Positions 36,946 to 45,982 of a stretch of DNA of 64,000 bases are shown here, one piece after another (the first letter of the stretch is position 1; each line of letters starts with the position of its first letter). Origin of the DNA: Comamonas odontotermitis (GTDB taxonomy: Bacteria > Pseudomonadota > Gammaproteobacteria > Burkholderiales > Burkholderiaceae_C); NCBI RefSeq assembly GCF_020080045.1, contig NZ_CP083451.1, positions 4,203,001-4,267,000 of the forward strand. Reading direction: 5' to 3'. The notes beneath the pieces are model-generated. The model saw nothing but the letters and a program-made list of their open reading frames with translations. It was not told the origin of the DNA and searched no databases. The translations under genes were made by a program, and so were the position numbers.

Positions 36946-37766
36946 CGCACATGCTCCTCGTGTACGGGCACGGCACTGGTTCCATCGTCGGGCTGCTCCG
37001 GGCCGGGCGACGGCAGTGGCTTGCTTTTGGCCACGACAACGATTTTGGGTTTGCGCCCGCGCTGATCCACCGCTTCCACCAGGAGGCCAATCGTCACGGC
37101 GCAGGCAATTGCCACCAGGATATTGAGCTTGAGCGGAATACCGTAGGCCGCAATGGCTGCAGTGGCGGCAATCACAGCAGAAACCTTGGTCGCGCGATCA
37201 ATCAGCATGGAATACAGTACGCCCAACAGCGCCAGCACGCCAGCAAAGCCCAGGCCCCACTCAAGCGGCACCACATTGGCCAGCAGGATGCCGGCAATCG
37301 AGAAGCCTTGCCAGGCGACAAAGTTGACCGACGACGCCCCCCAGAAGTAGTACACCTGCTGGGGCTTGGGCACAGGCGCGGTATAGCGGCGCATGAAGGC
37401 CACAAAAATCACATCACCGCTGAAATAGCCGATGCACAGCCGGTGCCATAGGGGCAGGTGCGCAAAATAGGTGCGCCACATGCTCGAGAGGATGACGAAG
37501 CGCAGGTTGACGCATGCCGCCGTGAACCACACCACCCACAGCGGCGCACCGGCCGCCAGCAGCGGCAACACGGCCAGCTGGGCACTGCCGGCATAGACGA
37601 CCAGCGACATGAAAATGGCCATCGGCGCCGAAATGCCGGCCTTGACCATGGCCACGCCTGTCACCAGCGCCCAGGCGGCAATGCCGACTGCGGTGCCGGA
37701 CATATCGATCACCCCGGCACGAAAGCTCGGGTGTTCGGTTGCGCGGCGCAGCTGCTGCAGGGTCAT
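36942..37766 (-). CDS. azlC: AzlC-family branched-chain amino acid exporter subunit
   Basis: A 274-residue membrane protein with about seven helices. The AzlC signature ([38 protein letters not shown] in pieces) is clear. With AzlD it exports branched-chain amino acids. It overlaps fmt upstream and azlD downstream by four bases each, so the run fmt-azlC-azlD is one operon. The C-terminus carries a charged, proline-rich tail beyond the family core. Confidence 0.92.
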   Translation of the reverse strand: MTLQQLRRATEHPSFRAGVIDMSGTAVGIAAWALVTGVAMVKAGISAPMAIFMSLVVYAGSAQLAVLPLLAAGAPLWVVWFTAACVNLRFVILSSMWRTYFAHLPLWHRLCIGYFSGDVIFVAFMRRYTAPVPKPQQVYYFWGASSVNFVAWQGFSIAGILLANVVPLEWGLGFAGVLALLGVLYSMLIDRATKVSAVIAATAAIAAYGIPLKLNILVAIACAVTIGLLVEAVDQRGRKPKIVVVAKSKPLPSPGPEQPDDGTSAVPVHEEHVR

Positions 37767-38749
37767 GCAGCCGCCGGTGCAGATGGATCGTCGCCCAGGA
37801 TCTGGCCTGCCTGCAGTGCATGGCCACGCAAAAAGTCTGCGGCCTTCAAGCGCTTGCCGCCGGGACGCTGCAACTCGGTGATGCGCAAGGCTCCGTTGCC
37901 ACAGGCCACGACCACGCCTTCATCAGATACAGACAGAATCTGCCCGGGTTGCGCTTGTGGATTGCGCTCTTTGCTATCAATTTCTGCAGACCACAGCTTG
38001 ACAACTTCGTCGCCGATGCGGGTGGAAGCAGCCGGGAACGGGTTGAACGCACGGATGCGGCGGTCGATCTGCTCGGCGCTATCGTCCCAGTGGATGGTGC
38101 TCTCTGCCTTCTCGATCTTGTGCGCGTAGGTGATGCCTTGCGCAGGTTGCGGTGTGCGAGCCAAGCCGCCACAGGCGCTCATCTCCAGCGCTTCCACGAT
38201 CATGCGCCCGCCCAGATCGGCCAGCTTGTCGTGCAGGCTGGCGGTGGTGTCGGTATCGGTAATCTTCAGGCGCTCGATCAGGCACATGTCTCCGGTATCG
38301 AGGCCAATATCCATCTGCATGATGGTGACGCCGGTCTCAGCGTCGCCCGCCTCGATGGCGCGGTGGATGGGAGCCGCCCCGCGCCAGCGCGGCAGAAGGC
38401 TGGCATGGATATTGAGGCAGCCCTTGGCAGGCAGATCCAGCACCCACTGCGGCAGGATCAGTCCGTAGGCGGCCACCACCATCACATCGGGCTGCGCCGC
38501 CAGCAGGGCATCGCGGGCGGCTGCTGCCTCATCGGGGTATTTGCCATCCAGGCGCAGGCTGTGCGGCTGGCTGACGGGAATGTGGTGGTCCAGTGCGCAC
38601 TGCTTGACGGGCGATGCCTGCAATTTCATGCCACGGCCTGCCGGGCGGTCAGGCTGGGTCAGCACCAGAGGCACATCAAACCCGGCTGCCAGCAACTGCG
38701 TGAGCGCCACACGGGCGAATTCCGGCGTGCCGGCAAATACTACTTTCAT
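37763..38749 (-). CDS. fmt: Methionyl-tRNA formyltransferase
   Basis: A 328-residue enzyme that formylates initiator Met-t[19 protein letters not shown] opens the formyl-transfer domain. The catalytic block is [17 protein letters not shown], followed by the DTGDM loop; the C-terminal OB-like domain is complete. ATG 38749 is chosen, and 19 further residues are in frame upstream. It is in a leftward operon with def and a lipoprotein gene upstream and azlCD downstream. Confidence 0.96.
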   Translation of the reverse strand: MKVVFAGTPEFARVALTQLLAAGFDVPLVLTQPDRPAGRGMKLQASPVKQCALDHHIPVSQPHSLRLDGKYPDEAAAARDALLAAQPDVMVVAAYGLILPQWVLDLPAKGCLNIHASLLPRWRGAAPIHRAIEAGDAETGVTIMQMDIGLDTGDMCLIERLKITDTDTTASLHDKLADLGGRMIVEALEMSACGGLARTPQPAQGITYAHKIEKAESTIHWDDSAEQIDRRIRAFNPFPAASTRIGDEVVKLWSAEIDSKERNPQAQPGQILSVSDEGVVVACGNGALRITELQRPGGKRLKAADFLRGHALQAGQILGDDPSAPAAA

Positions 38750-38814
38750 GTCGTTTGGTGGTGGCGCAAGGCCCCTGTCATCGGCAGGCTTGCACAATGG
38801 CTGCAAGCCGCCTG

Positions 38815-39363
38815 TTAATCACGCTGGCGCGGCTCGGGCGTGGGCTCGTCCATGAACATCAGCTTTTGCACGACGCCCTGCGGATCGATATGCACATGCG
38901 CAAACCGCTTGATGTTATTGTCCCAGAAGCGGTAGGTAAAGACGCGGCCCTTGAAACTGTAAACCTGGGTGACTTCCATTGGTGGCCCGAAGTCCTGCAG
39001 CAGTTGCTGCTCGGTGTACTGGCCATTGCGGATGGCGCCAAATTTCTCGGCCGTCAACACCTGTGTCGTGGACTTCAACTGGCCATCGGCCCCAAAGCGC
39101 AGTTGGAAGGCCTCGCGTCCCATGGGCTGGGTGGAGTAGAGCCAGCGCTCACCTCCATCATCGGTTTTGACCACCGAATACGGCGCACCCAGCTTGGCCT
39201 GCACCGCCTGCACGCTGTCGCCCGGCTTGAACTGGGTGGGATAGGCACAGCCTGCAAGCAGCAACCCCGCCGCCAATACCGCCCACAGCCTGTGCAACAG
39301 GCTTGCAGGACGACAGCCCGCCCTCTGCAAGGATACGGTGCCGTGGCGCAGGAGCGTGTGCAT
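38815..39363 (-). CDS. BamE/SmpA-OmlA-type outer-membrane lipoprotein
   Basis: A 182-residue lipoprotein with lipobox LLAGC (Cys39) after a long N-terminal region. The mature part has the BamE-like fold pattern: [24 protein letters not shown], then a second similar motif [20 protein letters not shown]. It probably aids outer-membrane assembly, but the true BamE may be elsewhere. It starts one base after the def stop codon, and fmt starts 65 bp after its stop. Confidence 0.85.
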   Translation of the reverse strand: MHTLLRHGTVSLQRAGCRPASLLHRLWAVLAAGLLLAGCAYPTQFKPGDSVQAVQAKLGAPYSVVKTDDGGERWLYSTQPMGREAFQLRFGADGQLKSTTQVLTAEKFGAIRNGQYTEQQLLQDFGPPMEVTQVYSFKGRVFTYRFWDNNIKRFAHVHIDPQGVVQKLMFMDEPTPEPRQRD

Positions 39364-39364
39364 A

Positions 39365-39886
39365 TCAGGCTTTCGCGTCTGCCAGATCGCGCTTTTGCTG
39401 CTTGACCAGCTTGGTCTTGATGCGGTTGCGCTTGAGCGGCGAGAGGTACTCGACAAACACCTTGCCCATCAGGTGGTCCATTTCGTGCTGAATGCAGATG
39501 GCCAGCAGGCCCTCGGCGTCAATCTCGCGGCTTTCGCCTTTTTCATTCAGCGCCTTGATCTTGACGGCAACCGAGCGCTCGACGCCGTCATAAATGCCGG
39601 GCACCGACAGGCAACCCTCATCGCCCATCTGCTTTTCATCGCTGGCCCAGAGAATTTCCGGGTTGATGATGACCATGGGCTGGTCGCGCTCTTCGGACAC
39701 GTCGATGACGATGACACGCTCGTGCACATCAATCTGCGTGGCCGCCAGGCCAATGCCGCTGGCGTCATACATGGTGGCCAGCATGTCCTGGGTGAGCGTG
39801 CGGATACGGTCGTCCACCACTGCAACAGGTTTGGCCACCTTGTGCAGACGGGGGTCGGGATAGCAAAGAATCGGCAGAATTGTCAT
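39365..39886 (-). CDS. def: Peptide deformylase
   Basis: A 173-residue metallo-enzyme that removes the N-formyl group from new proteins. All three motifs are present: GIGLAATQ (44-51), EGCLS (90-94, metal ligand C92) and HEMDH (134-138). It works on the product of fmt, two genes downstream in the same operon. It is divergent from the LysM gene; a 12-bp palindrome (TTGATCGATCAA, 39958-39969) lies in the shared region. Confidence 0.97.
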   Translation of the reverse strand: MTILPILCYPDPRLHKVAKPVAVVDDRIRTLTQDMLATMYDASGIGLAATQIDVHERVIVIDVSEERDQPMVIINPEILWASDEKQMGDEGCLSVPGIYDGVERSVAVKIKALNEKGESREIDAEGLLAICIQHEMDHLMGKVFVEYLSPLKRNRIKTKLVKQQKRDLADAKA

Positions 39887-40058
39887 GGATTTGGTCTGTG
39901 AATGTCGTTATTTTCGCCACTTTTGCTCGCCAATGCCCGCCCGGCTTGCAATAATCATTGATCGATCAAGGGCTTGGCCCGAGAATCAGAGCGAATTACA
40001 AACGATTGAACGCTGGTCGGCTGCAGCCCGCCAGCGCATGTGAGGGAGTCACCCGGCA

Positions 40059-41285
40059 ATGCCAGCATCCACGCCAACCCAGCCACTGTTCCGCCATCTG
40101 CGCGTCACCGCTGTTGCGACAGCCATCGCATCGGTCTGTCTCACCAGCCTTGCGGCAACCCCGGCATCGCAATTGCCGGTTACCGCCCAGCAACGCAGTA
40201 CTGCGCAAAAAGTGGCATCGCAAGGTATTCCAGAGAGCGATCTCGCAGCCAAGGCTCCTGATACCTATGTGGTCAAGCGCGGCGACACGCTGTGGGATAT
40301 CTCTCGCATGTACCTGAAGCAGCCATGGCGCTGGCCCGAGCTGTGGGGCATGAACCTCAAGACCATTGCCAATCCACATCTTATTTACCCGGGTCAAACC
40401 CTATATCTGGAGCGCAAGGATGGCTTTGCGCGCCTGGTCACTTCGCGCAGCGGCGAGGACGAAGTCATCCGCATCTCTCCGCGCGTGCGCAGCGAAAGCC
40501 TGTCTGGCAACGCATTGCCCGCTGTGAACCAGCGCCTGATCGAAGCCTTCCTGGTAGAGCCCGAGGTACTGGGCGAGGGTGAAAGCGAAAAAGCGCCACG
40601 CCTGGTGGGCGCCACCCAGGAACGCGCCCTGCTCTCCCCCGGCGACCGGGTCTATGGGCGCTCGGCCGACAACTCGCTGGAAATGGGCCAGGAGCGCCAG
40701 TTCTACCGGGTGTTCCGCAACGCGACGCCTATGAAGGATCCGGAAACCGGCGCCATCCTGGGCTACGAAGCGCAATACCTGGGCAAAGTCCAGTTGGTGG
40801 CAGGCGAACGCCAGGAAACCACGCTGGATGTGAAGGGCCGCCAGCACACCGACCCCGTACCGGCCTCGCTCGACGTGACTTCGGTCAAGGAAGAAATCCG
40901 CATCGGCGACAAACTGCTGCCCATGCCGCGCCTGCAGGTGACAAGCTATGTCCCCCACGCGCCCGATGAGCACCTGCAAGGCAGCGTGGTCTCCATCTAC
41001 GGCAGCAATTCAGTGGCGTACGCCGCCCGCAACAACGTGATTGCCATCAATCGTGGCCAGGCAGACGGTGTGGAATTGGGCCATGTATTCCGCCTGATGA
41101 CGCGCGGCGCCCGCATCAAGGACAAGACGGATGCCGACCAGACCGTGATCAAGCTGCCGAACGAAGCCAATGGTCTGGCCATGGTGTTCCGCACCTTTGA
41201 CAAGGTTTCCTACGCCTTGATTCTGGAGGCCAAGGAAGGCGTGAAGGTCGGCGATGCCCTCATCTCGCCCGACTATCGCCCCTGA
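40059..41285 (+). CDS. LysM-domain protein, exported
   Basis: A 408-residue protein with an N-terminal signal segment (about 15-35) and a LysM domain at about 70-118 (YVVKRGDTLWDISRMYL, then YPGQTLYLERKDG). The remaining 280 residues are beta-rich with no catalytic motif I can name. LysM domains bind peptidoglycan, so a periplasmic or cell-wall-associated role is likely. It precedes dprA by 36 bp on the same strand, a common betaproteobacterial pairing. Confidence 0.9.
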   Translation: MPASTPTQPLFRHLRVTAVATAIASVCLTSLAATPASQLPVTAQQRSTAQKVASQGIPESDLAAKAPDTYVVKRGDTLWDISRMYLKQPWRWPELWGMNLKTIANPHLIYPGQTLYLERKDGFARLVTSRSGEDEVIRISPRVRSESLSGNALPAVNQRLIEAFLVEPEVLGEGESEKAPRLVGATQERALLSPGDRVYGRSADNSLEMGQERQFYRVFRNATPMKDPETGAILGYEAQYLGKVQLVAGERQETTLDVKGRQHTDPVPASLDVTSVKEEIRIGDKLLPMPRLQVTSYVPHAPDEHLQGSVVSIYGSNSVAYAARNNVIAINRGQADGVELGHVFRLMTRGARIKDKTDADQTVIKLPNEANGLAMVFRTFDKVSYALILEAKEGVKVGDALISPDYRP

Positions 41286-41321
41286 CAGGTATCTACCCCC
41301 ACCCCGCGCAGTCCTTAAACC

Positions 41322-42497
41322 ATGCATGAACAGGCACTGCGCGACTGGATTCAACTGACAGCCACGCCAGGCCTGGGCAATACGTCGGTTCGCCGCCTGC
41401 TTGCCCAGTTTGGTCTGCCCGCGCAGATTCTGGCGCAGCCCGCATCGGCGCTGCAATCCTGCATCTCGGCGAACCAGACAAAAGCCCTGCTCCAGCCATC
41501 GGATACCGTCCGTAGCCTGCAAACAGCAAGCTGCGCATGGCTGCTGGCGGCACCATCATCGTCGCTAAGGCGCCACATCATCACCTTGAGCGACCCAGAC
41601 TATCCGGGCCGCCTGCTGGAAACCGCCGACCCTCCTGTTCTGCTGTACGTGTTGGGACATGAGCAATGGTTTGGCGCAGACGGTTTGCTCAAGGCTTGGC
41701 CAGATAAATCCCTGGCAGTTGTTGGCAGCCGCAATCCCACAGCGCAAGGCAGTGCCAATGCCCATGCTTTTTCTCAGGCACTTGCTAGCCAAGGCGTGAG
41801 CATCGTGTCCGGCTTGGCGCTGGGTATTGATACTGCCGCGCACCAGGGCGCTTTGGCAGCACCGCCTCTTGAAACCCCGGCGACGATTGCCGTGATCGGC
41901 ACCGGCATTGACCGCGTCTACCCCAAGCACAACCATGCACTGGCCCAGCTGATTGCAGAACACGGTCTGATCGTGAGCGAATACCACCTGGGAACACCGC
42001 CACTGGCGCAGAATTTCCCCAAGCGCAATCGCATCATCTCGGGACTGGCACTGGGTACGCTGGTGGTGGAGGCCACTCCGGAATCCGGCTCGCTGGTGAC
42101 CGCCCGCCTTGCCAATGAACAGGGGCGCGAGGTATTCGCCATCCCGGGCTCCATCCATTCCCCCCAGAGCAAGGGTTGCCATGCACTGATCCGGCAAGGC
42201 GCCAAACTGGTCGAAACAGTCGCAGACATTCTGGACGAGCTGCCACTGCTTTCCAACACCAAGTTTGGCAATCTGCCGCCTGCAGCGGCAGACGGGGTTG
42301 CAGGTGCACCCAGCTCCCAGCCCCCTGCCAACCCATTGCTTGCAGCACTGGGCTATGACCCGACAGATCTGGACACGCTGTCTGCGAGAACCGGCTGGGA
42401 TGCAGCGACCTTGCAGATCCAGTTGCTTGAACTGGAATTGCAAGGCCAGGTAGCGCGCCTGCCTGGCGGTCTGTACCAGCGCCAAATCAGCGGCTGA
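41322..42497 (+). CDS. dprA: DNA-processing protein DprA
   Basis: A 391-residue protein that protects incoming single strands and loads RecA during natural transformation. The Rossmann-like core shows LAVVGSRNPTAQGSANA, VSGLALGIDTAAHQGAL, AVIGTGIDRVYPKHN and PKRNRIISGLALGTLVVEA. An N-terminal SAM-like part (1-100) and a C-terminal winged helix (from about 340) flank it. The 36-bp gap suggests cotranscription with the LysM gene. Confidence 0.95.
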   Translation: MHEQALRDWIQLTATPGLGNTSVRRLLAQFGLPAQILAQPASALQSCISANQTKALLQPSDTVRSLQTASCAWLLAAPSSSLRRHIITLSDPDYPGRLLETADPPVLLYVLGHEQWFGADGLLKAWPDKSLAVVGSRNPTAQGSANAHAFSQALASQGVSIVSGLALGIDTAAHQGALAAPPLETPATIAVIGTGIDRVYPKHNHALAQLIAEHGLIVSEYHLGTPPLAQNFPKRNRIISGLALGTLVVEATPESGSLVTARLANEQGREVFAIPGSIHSPQSKGCHALIRQGAKLVETVADILDELPLLSNTKFGNLPPAAADGVAGAPSSQPPANPLLAALGYDPTDLDTLSARTGWDAATLQIQLLELELQGQVARLPGGLYQRQISG

Positions 42498-42544
42498 TCA
42501 GTACAGTAGTTCAGCAGTCGACCCGTGGCTGATTGCCGGCAGGC

Positions 42545-44905
42545 CTACTGCAACAGGCGCTCGGGATTGGCTTCGATCTTTGCCAGGGCATCGCGCGCTG
42601 CGCGGGCCGTGATACCTTCCGCATCGCGCGGCACCAGCAAGCCCGATTGCAGGTAATTGCCCATACGGCGCAACTGGAACAGAAAATACACGCCGCTGAG
42701 CGCCGCAAACAATTGCAGCTGCCGGTGCTCGCTGTGCCACGCATATTGCACCTGCATGGGGCTGCCATTGTGGTCCAGCATGAACCAATGGCCCACCGCC
42801 AGGTGTTTGGCCCACTCCAGCACTTCAGGCGAGACTTGCGTGCCATTGTCCGCAATCACATGGATGGCCGTGGTATCAATGCCGAGCATGAGCTCGATGC
42901 TCTCGGCGCTGAGCGGATAGTCTTCGGTCACGACGTCATCGAGCGCATCTTCGAGGTGCGCCAGGCGTTGTGCCATCGCCTCGATACGCTCGCGGGGAAT
43001 TTCATGGGTCTTTGCCAGAAACGCACCGGCAACGATGTCCATCAAGGATTTGACGATTTCATCCTGTCTTTCATTCAGGACACCTGCCAGCGTCAAACCT
43101 TGGCGCAAGACCGTTTGCAGCACAGGCAACTGGCGGATGACCTTGGCACGCTCTTCCTTGCTGGGTTTGGCGGACGCGGACCACACCAGATCCAATGCAG
43201 CCTGCTTGAATTTCTTGGTGTTCTCGTGCTCGGCCCCGAACCGGATGGTTGACATGGCCAGAACATCCGACCATTGCTTGAACAGGAATTCGCGCACCTC
43301 ACCATCGACTGGCATGTCCAGCAGCATATCGCGCAGCTGGATTGTGTACTGGATGGCGAGCGTTTCCTTCTGCTCCACCTGTTGCGCCAGGCTCACCAGC
43401 TCCTGGGCCTTGGGCGTCTGCTCGGTCAGGTTGGTTTCCAGGAACTTCTGGAATTCCTTGAGCACCAGCTGAAACACGCGGCTGCCCGTTTCGGGGTATT
43501 GCTCAATCACCTGCACCACACGCTTGACTTCGGCCTCCAGTGCCGTCCCACTGAGCGCTGAGGCCTCGAAGCCCAGAACGCATGCCCCCATGCGGTCGAT
43601 CAGCTGACGGGCCGGGTGTTCCATGTCATTGAAGAATGCGGGCTCCGCCAAGGCCACGCGCAGCACCGGCACCTGCAGACGCGCAAACCAGATTCGGATA
43701 CCGGCAGGTATGCGGTCCTCGTTCAGAATGCTCTGGAACATCAAGGCGATGATTTCAATGATCGCCTTTTCTTCGTCAGATGTTGCAACGCTTTTGAGCG
43801 ACGACGATTGCTGCCTGGCAGCCATGGCCACGGGAGCAATAATGTGCGCAGCGCCGTATTGGGTCGGGCCAGGGACGGTGTCGAACCAGGCCGACTCCAT
43901 CATCGAGGGTTGTGCGATCAGCGCCTGCTGCAGTGCGTGGGAAATCAGTACACCACCTCCACCGCCTTGCCCTGTTCGCGCAGTTGCACCGCCGCCACCA
44001 ACCATGCCCCCACCGCCAGCAGACCCTGCAAGTCCGCCCAGAAAGCCGCGCAATTGCGCAAGCACGCCCGTCGCCTTCTGCTTGGCGGCCGCAATCGCAC
44101 CCATTCCCTGCACTGCGGCAAAACTGGGCGTTACGTCGGCGATTCCTGTGGCCAGTCCTGTCCTGGCAGACATGTTGGCGGAGAAGGCTCCTGGCACCGC
44201 CTGCCCGGAGCTTGCTGCTGCAGCACCGCTGGCAGCCTCCCCTTCCGTCCGCTTGATGCGACTGCCTTTCAGATCCTCTTCTGTGGCAGCATTTTGCTCG
44301 CTATAGAACTGCTGCACACTTTCATAGTTTCTTGCACCCACATCAGTGATCTGCGCGAGCAACTCCGTGCGGAGCATCTCCAGCGTGGCACGGTCCAACC
44401 CTGCACTCTCCCAGGCCTCCATCAGCTTCTGGCACCAGATTTCGGGACGCAGAATATCGCTCGCCCCCAATTCTTCATCTTCCAGAAACTGGGTGACTCT
44501 GCGGACATGGTCAAATGCAGGAGCTACGGCCTCCAGAACCTGGGCCGCCATGCGCGATGCAAAAATCTTGCCATTCATCGCCTCATCGGTGACCAGCTCC
44601 AGCATCAGGCTGGAGGACGACGTGTCTTCCTGGGCATCTCCGCTCAACAGGCTTTGACGAAAGAGCTTGGTGGCGGCATCAATCCAGGCCTTCTGGTGCT
44701 GCTCCAGCTTCTTCGATGCGTCCCTCAAAGCCACATGACTCCGCCCTACATCCACGATGGGCTTAGCCAGGATTGCTGCCAGTTGCTGATTCAGTTGCAG
44801 AATCACCACGGGAAGCCCGGCACACAGACCGCCGACAAACCGCAATCGCGCCTGCCGAGCCAGTTTCTTTTGCCAGATGCGTTGGTGCGATGGAGCGACA
44901 GCCAC
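42545..44905 (-). CDS. DUF1631-family protein
   Basis: A 786-residue protein of the DUF1631 family, found in Burkholderiales and some other Proteobacteria and sometimes misnamed as a thymidine phosphorylase. It is mainly alpha-helical with no transmembrane segment. A low-complexity Gly/Ala linker (about 265-330, for example AGSAGGGGMVGGGGA) separates two halves. Helical ends near IRFGAEHENTKKFKQAALDLVWS are conserved in the family. The start is GTG 44905. Convergent with dprA, it stands alone. Confidence 0.85.
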   Translation of the reverse strand: MAVAPSHQRIWQKKLARQARLRFVGGLCAGLPVVILQLNQQLAAILAKPIVDVGRSHVALRDASKKLEQHQKAWIDAATKLFRQSLLSGDAQEDTSSSSLMLELVTDEAMNGKIFASRMAAQVLEAVAPAFDHVRRVTQFLEDEELGASDILRPEIWCQKLMEAWESAGLDRATLEMLRTELLAQITDVGARNYESVQQFYSEQNAATEEDLKGSRIKRTEGEAASGAAAASSGQAVPGAFSANMSARTGLATGIADVTPSFAAVQGMGAIAAAKQKATGVLAQLRGFLGGLAGSAGGGGMVGGGGATARTGQGGGGGVLISHALQQALIAQPSMMESAWFDTVPGPTQYGAAHIIAPVAMAARQQSSSLKSVATSDEEKAIIEIIALMFQSILNEDRIPAGIRIWFARLQVPVLRVALAEPAFFNDMEHPARQLIDRMGACVLGFEASALSGTALEAEVKRVVQVIEQYPETGSRVFQLVLKEFQKFLETNLTEQTPKAQELVSLAQQVEQKETLAIQYTIQLRDMLLDMPVDGEVREFLFKQWSDVLAMSTIRFGAEHENTKKFKQAALDLVWSASAKPSKEERAKVIRQLPVLQTVLRQGLTLAGVLNERQDEIVKSLMDIVAGAFLAKTHEIPRERIEAMAQRLAHLEDALDDVVTEDYPLSAESIELMLGIDTTAIHVIADNGTQVSPEVLEWAKHLAVGHWFMLDHNGSPMQVQYAWHSEHRQLQLFAALSGVYFLFQLRRMGNYLQSGLLVPRDAEGITARAARDALAKIEANPERLLQ

Positions 44906-44953
44906 AGAATTCCCGATGCGTTAATGTTATTGTGGCCCTCGCAAACCAGGCCC

Positions 44954-44990
44954 GGACAAAACGCCTGTCTCATCGAGTTGCGTTTTGTCC
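44954..44990. promoter_or_regulatory. Perfect 11-bp stem-loop between secF and DUF1631 gene
   Basis: GGACAAAACGC (44954-44964) and GCGTTTTGTCC (44980-44990) are exact complements around a 15-base loop. No long T-run follows on either strand. It may mark the 3' end of the secDF message or serve as a processing or binding site. Confidence 0.5.
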
Positions 44991-45020
44991 AGCGGCATGG
45001 TCTGCACAAGCCCTAAGTTG

Positions 45021-45971
45021 TCACACCGTGGCACCCGCATTGGGGTCGTTGGGGTCATGATCCTTCTTGGTCTGCTTGACCAAGTCCTCCCGCTTGACAC
45101 CCAACCACATCGCGATCGCAGCTGCCACGAAAACCGATGAGTAAATACCAAAGAGGATACCGATAGTCAGCGCCAATGCAAAGTAATGCAGGCTCGGTCC
45201 ACCAAAAAAGAACATCGAAAGCACCATCGCTTCGGTCGAAGCGTGGGTAATGATGGTGCGGCTCATGGTGGAGGTGATGGCGTGGTCAATCACCTCATGC
45301 GTGTTGAGTTTGCGGAACTTGCGGAAAGCTTCGCGGATCCGGTCAAAAATCACCACCGACTCATTGACCGAGTAGCCCAGCACCGCCAGCACACCTGCCA
45401 GTACCGATAGCGAAAACTCCCACTGGAAGAACGCAAAGAAGCCCAGGATGATCACCACGTCGTGCAAGTTGGCGATGACAGCCGCAACACCAAACTTCCA
45501 CTCGAACCGAATGGCCAGATAGATAACGATACCCAGAACCACCATGCCCAGCGCCATCAGGCCCCCGTGCACCAGCTCTTCTCCTACCGAGGGGCCAACG
45601 AATTCGCTGCGCTGCAAGGTCACGCTGGAATCGGCCTGCTTAAGCGCCGCCATGACCTTCTCGCCCTGTTGTGCAGATGTCACGCCCTTTTCAATAGGCA
45701 AGCGAATCATCACGCGGTCTGCGCTGCCGACGTTCTGCACCAGCACGTCCTGGTAACCCAGGGCACCGACCTGCTCACGGATCTTGCCGACATCCGCAGG
45801 CTGCTGGTAAGCCACCTGCATGACCGTACCGCCAGTGAACTCCACCGACAGGTGCAGGCCACGGGTGGTCAGGAAGAACACCGCAAGAACGAAGGTGATG
45901 ACCGAAATCGCGTTGAGCACCAACGCGTATTTCATGAACGGGATGTCTTTTTTAATACGGAAGAATTCCAT
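45021..45971 (-). CDS. secF: Protein translocase subunit SecF
   Basis: A 316-residue inner-membrane protein with six helices. With SecD it uses proton motive force to finish Sec-dependent export. The N-terminal helix is followed by a periplasmic domain with GGTVMQVAYQQ; the later helices carry GYSVNESVVIFDRIRE and the TSMSRTIITHAST-type loop. AAGGAGG precedes the start. It lies 11 bp after secD, in an operon with yajC. Confidence 0.97.
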   Translation of the reverse strand: MEFFRIKKDIPFMKYALVLNAISVITFVLAVFFLTTRGLHLSVEFTGGTVMQVAYQQPADVGKIREQVGALGYQDVLVQNVGSADRVMIRLPIEKGVTSAQQGEKVMAALKQADSSVTLQRSEFVGPSVGEELVHGGLMALGMVVLGIVIYLAIRFEWKFGVAAVIANLHDVVIILGFFAFFQWEFSLSVLAGVLAVLGYSVNESVVIFDRIREAFRKFRKLNTHEVIDHAITSTMSRTIITHASTEAMVLSMFFFGGPSLHYFALALTIGILFGIYSSVFVAAAIAMWLGVKREDLVKQTKKDHDPNDPNAGATV

Positions 45972-45982
45972 TTTCTTCCTCC

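Noticed and set aside
37963..37995. A copy of the dispersed repeat inside fmt
   Set aside because: Only TGCTATCAATTTCTGCAG matches the AT arm; the encoded residues fit the Fmt family, so it is more likely chance.
39958..39969. TTGATCGATCAA between def and the LysM gene as an operator
   Set aside because: A 12-bp palindrome at this GC level is weak evidence alone, and no cognate regulator or second copy is nearby.
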